From Chelydra serpentina (taxonomy: Eukaryota > Chordata > Testudines > Chelydridae), in NCBI GenBank assembly GCA_037349315.1, contig JBAIAC010000007.1, positions 3,658,001-3,722,000 on the forward strand: a DNA stretch of 64,000 bases, given 5' to 3'. The position numbers and the translations under genes are program-made. The notes beneath the pieces were generated by a model. It made no database searches and was not told the DNA's origin. It saw only the letters and a program-made list of their open reading frames with translations. Positions 59,307-64,000 of this stretch are shown here, one piece after another. Within the stretch, counting starts at the first letter, position 1. The number at the start of each line of letters is the position of its first letter.

Positions 59307-59656
59307 ATTTGATAGCTGCTTTCAACTACCTGAAAGGGGGTTCCAAAGAGGATGGATCTAGACTGTTCTCAGTGGTAGAAGATGACAGAACAAAGAGTAA
59401 TGGTCTCAAGTTGCAGAGGGGGAGGTTTAGGTTGGATATTAGGAAAAACTTTTTCACTAGTAGGGTGGTGAAGAACTGGAATGAGTTACCTAGGGAGGTG
59501 GTAGAATCTCCTTCCTTAGAGGTTTTTAAGGTCAGGCTTGACAAAGCCCTGGCTGGGATGATTTAGTTGGGGTTGGTCCTGCTTTGAGCAGGGAGGGGGT
59601 TGGACTAGATGACCTCCTGAGGTCCCTTCCAACCCTGAGATTCTATGATTCTATGA
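59307..59656 (+). mobile_element. CR1 LINE, young 5'-truncated 3' end
   Basis: By eye it differs from 6645-6981 by about six substitutions and a 4-nt insertion in the tail. The end of ORF2 ([20 protein letters not shown]) is open to the stop at 59566. It ends GATTCTATGATTCTATGA. Confidence 0.92.
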
Positions 59657-60589
59657 ACACAGGTGGTGCATTCCCTCGGTAGAAATTAGAGATGTAGATA
59701 GCAAACTCATAGCTAGACAAAGACTGGCTGATGAAATCAGAGGTTTCTTTCTTTTCTTCTTTTACATGGGTCAAGGCCATATATTCAATACTTTTATATT
59801 TTTCTTCATTTAATGACAAAAGCAGGAAATAAACTACCACCTTCTTGTACCCAACATACTCCTTTCTTTGAAGTCAAAGTAGCCAGGAATACTTGAGAGA
59901 GGGAGTGCAGCGGGGGGAGGGGTGAAAGCACATGACTCATCCATTTCCAGCCACTCATCAAGCCCACAACTGTGCCATTGTTATTTAACTATAATGCCTT
60001 CCGTCCCTAAAACTGCATCCTTAAGCAATTACACTCCTACACTAACATGACCAAATAGCACTCTAGAAAGCATCTTTTAGAGCTCAGCCTTTCAACACTT
60101 TCCCAGGTTGCAATATAAATTACAGTGTAGAAACTGGTGTAACCCTTTGCGATTCAAGAAAGATGCATACCCCATTTCACACAAAGAGCATATTGTATTA
60201 ACAAATACAAATGACAAGTAGTGGCCGTTAAGGTTGTGACAGGACACACTCCATCCACCCATAACCTTAAAAACATTAAAATAAATTAGGGGGAAAGACT
60301 TGTACATTCTTTTCAACCATCATCTGGCCTTCAGCCCTACCAATAACATGCTCCAATGTCCCATAAGGCTTTAACTTCTGTCTCCAACAGATACCCAAAA
60401 GCAGAAGCCTCAGCTTCCCCAGACTTGTAGCCTAATGCAAAACCTCAACCGTGACCTCATCTGCCTTCATATCACTTCTCTGGCAGATATTCAGAAAGGA
60501 CATTTGTACAGCGATGTTGTCCTTCATGCTACATATTGATTTAAATGGAAGTTAGGTGCCTAAATACCATTGAGGATCTAGGCCATAGT

Positions 60590-60735
60590 GCCGAGGAGCC
60601 CCAACCAGGGATCAGGACTCTAAGGTGCTAGGTGCAGTACAAACACACAGCAAAAAAATGGTCTCTTCCCCCAAAGATGGATACAAACAGATGGGTGGAG
60701 CACAAGGTAACAATGAGATAATGATGGGCAGCCAA
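60590..60735. repeat. Dispersed repeat shared with 63400
   Basis: GTACAAACACACAGCAAAAA and GCACAAGGTAACAATGAGAT match the segment at 63400-63530 (CACAAGGTAACAATGAGACA). Family not named. The flanks 59660-60589 and 60736-61280 show no gene. Confidence 0.5.
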
Positions 60736-61279
60736 ATCAGCAGTAGCCACAACACAAGAGCTGCCTAACCAACAGTGCAAATAGTAGTTTAGTAGAACTA
60801 AGCTCCGGGCTAGCTACATAAAATCTCTTTTTGCACTTCATTGACCCCCCTGCTCTTTTATGTAATTGTAGAGGGATTAGCAACAACCCGGAATAAGAAT
60901 ATTTTGTGTAGACCACACAATGATAGCTAGTTTAAATACAGGAAGATAGTAAGTCTCATGTCCTTTGGCATTCATTTCCTTTCACATAGGTTTCTGATTT
61001 TGCTAAGCTTGTAAAATATCACTTTCCTATTAGCCAATACATTTTCTTCAACCACAAATTTTCAATAAATATATTTTTATTGGTGAGTATAATATGGATC
61101 ATTGAGACCCGACCATATTTCATAAGCTTTGGTTCACATACCATAAAGTGCAAGAGGAATAGACTTTATGGTTCAGATACTGAATCTTTGTAGTAAATAA
61201 TGATTTAAAATGTTCCAAACCACTATTGCATGGTCTAATTTCAAAATGAATCAGCAAAACTAATCAACGTTCTGTGATA

Positions 61280-62290
61280 CAGCATGGCCAGAAGGCAGCA
61301 GGAGAGTGATCTAGGATGAGGAGAAGCCTTATTCCCTGTAGATTAATTAAAAGCACCTGAAACCAATTAGAGCACCTGAAGCCAGTCACCTGATAAAATC
61401 CCCCTGCTTCAATCAGCCAGAGGAGGAGTTGGAGCAGAGTGAGGAGGAGTTAAAGGAGAGTGATTTGGTGGTGGAGCAGAGAGCAATTTGGAGGAAAGCG
61501 GAGGAGAGTTTTGAGAAGTGCTGCGGTGCATAGGCGCCGACTTCGTGGGTGCTCCGGGGCTGGAGCACCCACGGAGAAAAATTGGTGGGTGCTCCGCACC
61601 CACCGGCAACTCCCCGCCTGCCCCGGACCCGTGGCAAACTTACCGGCACCGGGAGACGTTGCGGGGCCCCGCCCCTGACGCTGGGCAACGTTGCGTCGGC
61701 ATCGGGGGCGGGGCCCCGCAACGTCGCGTCGGGGGCGGGGCCCCGCAACGTCGCGTCGGGGGCGGGGCCCCGCAACGTCGCGTCGGGGGCGGGGCCCCGC
61801 AACGTCGCGTCGGCGTCGGGGGCGGGGCCCCGCAATGTCGCGTCGGCGTCGGGGGCGGGGCCCCGCAACGTCGCGTCGGCGTCGGGGGCGGGGCCCGGCG
61901 TCGGGCGGGGCCCCGCCCCCGACGCCGAGTGATGGCACCCACGGGCGGAACCGGAAGTCCGCGCCTGTGCTGCGGTGGGCTAAGAAGACCAAGATCCTAG
62001 GTAAAGGGACACCTGGGTTGTGCAGAGGGAAGGCAGGAAGCCCCCCCAAGCTGAAGGTCAGGAGAGGGAAGTAGCCCAGGGAAAAGAATCACTGGTACAA
62101 GTGGTTCACTTACTATCATAGGGCCCCTGGGCTGGGACCCGGAGTAGAGGGCGGGCCCGGGTCCCTCCCTCTCCACTCCCCTTCCCTGGGATTCTAGGAG
62201 GATAGCTGTTACCCCAGTTCAGGGGCAAGAAATGGCACCCTGAAACCCCGCACAAGAAGAGAAAGTGCGGGACCCATCATAGTAGTCCTG
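61280..62290. repeat. Interspersed repeat of unknown family, host to the nested element
   Basis: Purine-rich GGAGGAGTTGGAGCAGAG repeats on the left and GGAGTAGAGGGCGGGCCCGG on the right look like one dispersed element, cut in two by the insertion at 61529. Family not identified; an LTR cannot be excluded. Confidence 0.4.
61529..61966. mobile_element. CpG-rich nested element with internal 27/33-bp minisatellite and 11-bp direct flanks
   Basis: GTGCTGCGGTG flanks it exactly at 61518-61528 and 61967-61977, an 11-bp target duplication. The left part is a hairpin (GTGGGTGCTCCGGGGC with GGAGCACCCAC). From about 61660 to 61925 it is a tandem array of GGGGGCGGGGCCCCGCAACG units with CGTCGCGTCGG spacers. 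All long frames on both strands come from the array. Confidence 0.85.
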
Positions 62291-62297
62291 GCAATTT

Positions 62298-62461
62298 GCC
62301 ACAGTTCCCTCTAATTTTTGACAGGCTGTGTGCGCAAAAAATTTCTTCTATGCAAATTGTTGTGCTTCTGTGCAAATTTTTGTGCGCACCGTGTTTCGCC
62401 GTGTGCGCGGGGTTTAGGATCTGTGTGCACACGCACATGCGCACAGCTTAGAGGGAACAGT
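62298..62461. mobile_element. Non-autonomous hAT-like element
   Basis: The left end CACAGTTCCCTCTAA and right end TTAGAGGGAACAGTG are imperfect inverted repeats. The interior is rich in TGTGCGC/GCGCACA. It produces reading frames on both strands. Confidence 0.8.
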
Positions 62462-62469
62462 GTTCTCTT

Positions 62470-62605
62470 CCTATATCCTGATTCAGCAAAGCACTTAAGT
62501 ACTGGAACTTTAAGCACATACATAAGTTAATTGAGGCCAATGGGACTTAAGCACTTGTTTAAAGTTAAGCATGTGCTTAAACGCTGTGCAGATTTGAGGC
62601 CCTAA
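62470..62605. repeat. Amniote foldback repeat
   Basis: CTGATTCAGCAAAGCACTTA, a GAGGCCAATGGGACTTAAGC core and AAGTTAAGCATGTGCTTAAA form a long imperfect palindrome. Confidence 0.65.
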
Positions 62606-63336
62606 TGTATAAGATTAGGTTTCTTGTCCTGCAACCTTTATTCACATAGTAGTCTTTCTATGAAGTTAGTCTTGTGAGTAAGGACTCTTCATAGGATTGC
62701 AGTATTGTGCCCTTTGCTCTTAACTCACTGTTATTTGATTAAAACAACCACATAAAGAGTAACATCATAACATCTTGGGCTGCTCTTTGGAAGCACTAAA
62801 AATACTTGGTTCTGAAGGGAGGAGAGTGCTTTGAAGCATCGGTGGAGTTCTGGGAAGGTCTCCCTCCCATTTAGGGAGTTGGTCCATTCTAGCTATTTTG
62901 GCAGCAAATCTTGTTTTCTCAAAATGTATTTAGCAAGGGTAGCGGTGGGGAAGGGAGAGAGATGTCTTTGAACTGTTCCAGAATGTGACTAGTTTTCTCA
63001 GGTCGGCAACCAGCCCTGATGTTATGTTTTTCTGCAAGAGATCTCCTTTCAATATGTGATACTAGACAGAGAAGATGTAGACAGCTGAGTGTTATTTATA
63101 TTAATTATTTGTACTGAGATAGCACCTAGAGGGTGGGGGCAGACAACTGGAGGCTCAGGGTAGCTGGAGCCCCTCCAAAATTTAGGGATTGCACTAATAA
63201 AGAAAGAAAACTCTGAGTTTGGAATTTAAGCTAATTTATTTCACTTTATTAAAAGTGGACAAGTTTAGTCATGGTTCAAAACTACTCATTAGAGTGATAC
63301 TTAACAACTATTAGTTTATAATTTCTTAATTTATTC

Positions 63337-63355
63337 CCGCCCCCCCCCCCCCCCT
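63337..63355. repeat. Poly-C run
   Basis: About 18 C residues between CCCG and TAAAAATG; the length may vary in assembly. The interval 62606-63336 shows no gene. Confidence 0.8.
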
Positions 63356-63399
63356 AAAAATGTTGTCTATGCCCCTATTGAGACTGCAGTCCCATTGTT

Positions 63400-63530
63400 C
63401 TAGGCACTGGAAACTCTAATAAGATGGTGTCTGTCCCAAAGAGTTTACAATCTAAGTATAATTCAAGGGAGAGGAGGTGAATGCAGCAAACAGCTAAGGG
63501 AACACAAGGTAACAATGAGACAGTTACTAG
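63400..63530. repeat. Dispersed repeat, second copy of the 60590 family
   Basis: GTCTGTCCCAAAGAGTTTAC, AATCTAAGTATAATTCAAGG and CACAAGGTAACAATGAGACA; see 60590. Confidence 0.5.
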
Positions 63531-63534
63531 GCTA

Positions 63535-63637
63535 ATATAATTCTGGGGTGTATTAAAAGGAGTGTTGTATGTAAGACACAGGAAGTAAGTGACCTGCTCT
63601 ACTAGGCACTGGTGAGGCCTCATCTGGAGTACTGTGC
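63535..63637 (+). mobile_element. CR1 ORF2 fragment cut by another repeat
   Basis: GGAGTGTTGTATGTAAGACA, then CTGGTGAGGCCTCATCTGGA and GTACTGTG are CR1 ORF2 sequence. It stops abruptly where CAGGGGCGTCAGAACTAGG begins an unassigned GC-rich repeat that runs to 64000. Confidence 0.75.
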
Positions 63638-64000
63638 AGGGGCGTCAGAACTAGGGTGGGTCCAGGGTACCATGCCCCCCTTTTTAACTTGGGCATAATT
63701 TGTGGGGCAGGAGCTGTGTTGCGCCCCCAAACTGCGAGCTTTGGGCAGGTGCTGAGCAGCGCTGGCAGGGACTGAAGTTCATGGCGGGGGAGGAGATCAG
63801 CTCCCCCACGGTGAAGCACAGCCCTTGCTGGCAGCTCCAGCCTCTTCCTGGTGGAGGGGACTGAGGTGGGCCTTAGCACCCCCTTGCTCCTCTTTTTTCC
63901 CCTGAGGCCCCGCCCACTGGCCAGGCTGGAAGCCAGAGTCAGGGTTTGTTAAGAGCCACCCAGGGAGCTTGGACCGCTGTGGGGAGCTCTGGACCCTCCA

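Noticed and set aside
61413..62074. Long overlapping Arg/Pro/Gly-rich frames on both strands
   Set aside because: They come from the CpG-rich 27/33-bp array inside a mobile element and exist in nearly every frame.
49223..64000. Exons of MAPK1IP1L, the next gene expected in amniote order
   Set aside because: I looked for its proline-rich coding sequence and start region and saw none; it probably lies to the right of the window.

Overview
The window is vertebrate nuclear DNA, most likely from a cryptodiran turtle. Three lines of evidence support this. The two host genes are the amniote neighbours WDHD1 and SOCS4 in divergent orientation. The introns are full of CR1 LINEs ending in the ATTCTATGATTCT-type tail. 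At least three copies of a tRNA-like SINE with a CR1-like tail are present, as in cryptodiran turtle SINEs. The species cannot be named from the sequence alone.

The left 38 kb is the 5' two thirds of WDHD1 (AND-1/CTF4) on the minus strand. I found 17 coding exons, from the start codon at 35613 to the exon at 231-362. They join without a frame break into residues 1-765 (2295 nt), with GT-AG ends throughout. The C-terminal part, including the HMG box, lies off the left edge. The introns hold CR1 copies in both orientations, a broken hAT transposase, several non-autonomous DNA transposons (some with readable target-site duplications), tRNA-CR1 SINEs and foldback repeats.

At about 38.1-38.35 kb there is a CpG-rich bidirectional promoter with GC boxes and an NRF1-like site. 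It is inferred to serve the non-coding first exons of both genes. It is flanked by two C-rich, G-poor tandem arrays: a 92/95-bp minisatellite in WDHD1 intron 1, and a pyrimidine VNTR of more than 1 kb in SOCS4 intron 1. The G-rich strand is the minus strand in both.

SOCS4 runs to the right. It has a short non-coding exon ending at 38349, an intron of about 8.6 kb, then one exon carrying the whole 436-aa reading frame (47040-48350; SH2 domain plus SOCS box). A candidate upstream ORF crosses the splice junction. A polyadenylation signal is at 49196, and a possible distal one is at 54815.

From 49.3 kb to the end I see no host gene. This part holds CR1 fragments, MIR-like SINE relics, DNA-transposon relics, an unusual split foldback at 50.1 kb, and a CpG-rich minisatellite element at 61.5-62.0 kb flanked by an 11-bp direct repeat. 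The next gene expected from amniote gene order (MAPK1IP1L) was not seen. Functionally, WDHD1 couples the replicative helicase to polymerase alpha, and SOCS4 is a substrate adaptor of a cullin-5 ubiquitin ligase. The shared promoter is the only link visible here. I found no convincing new protein-coding system. The most unusual material is the architecture around the shared promoter and several composite repeats.
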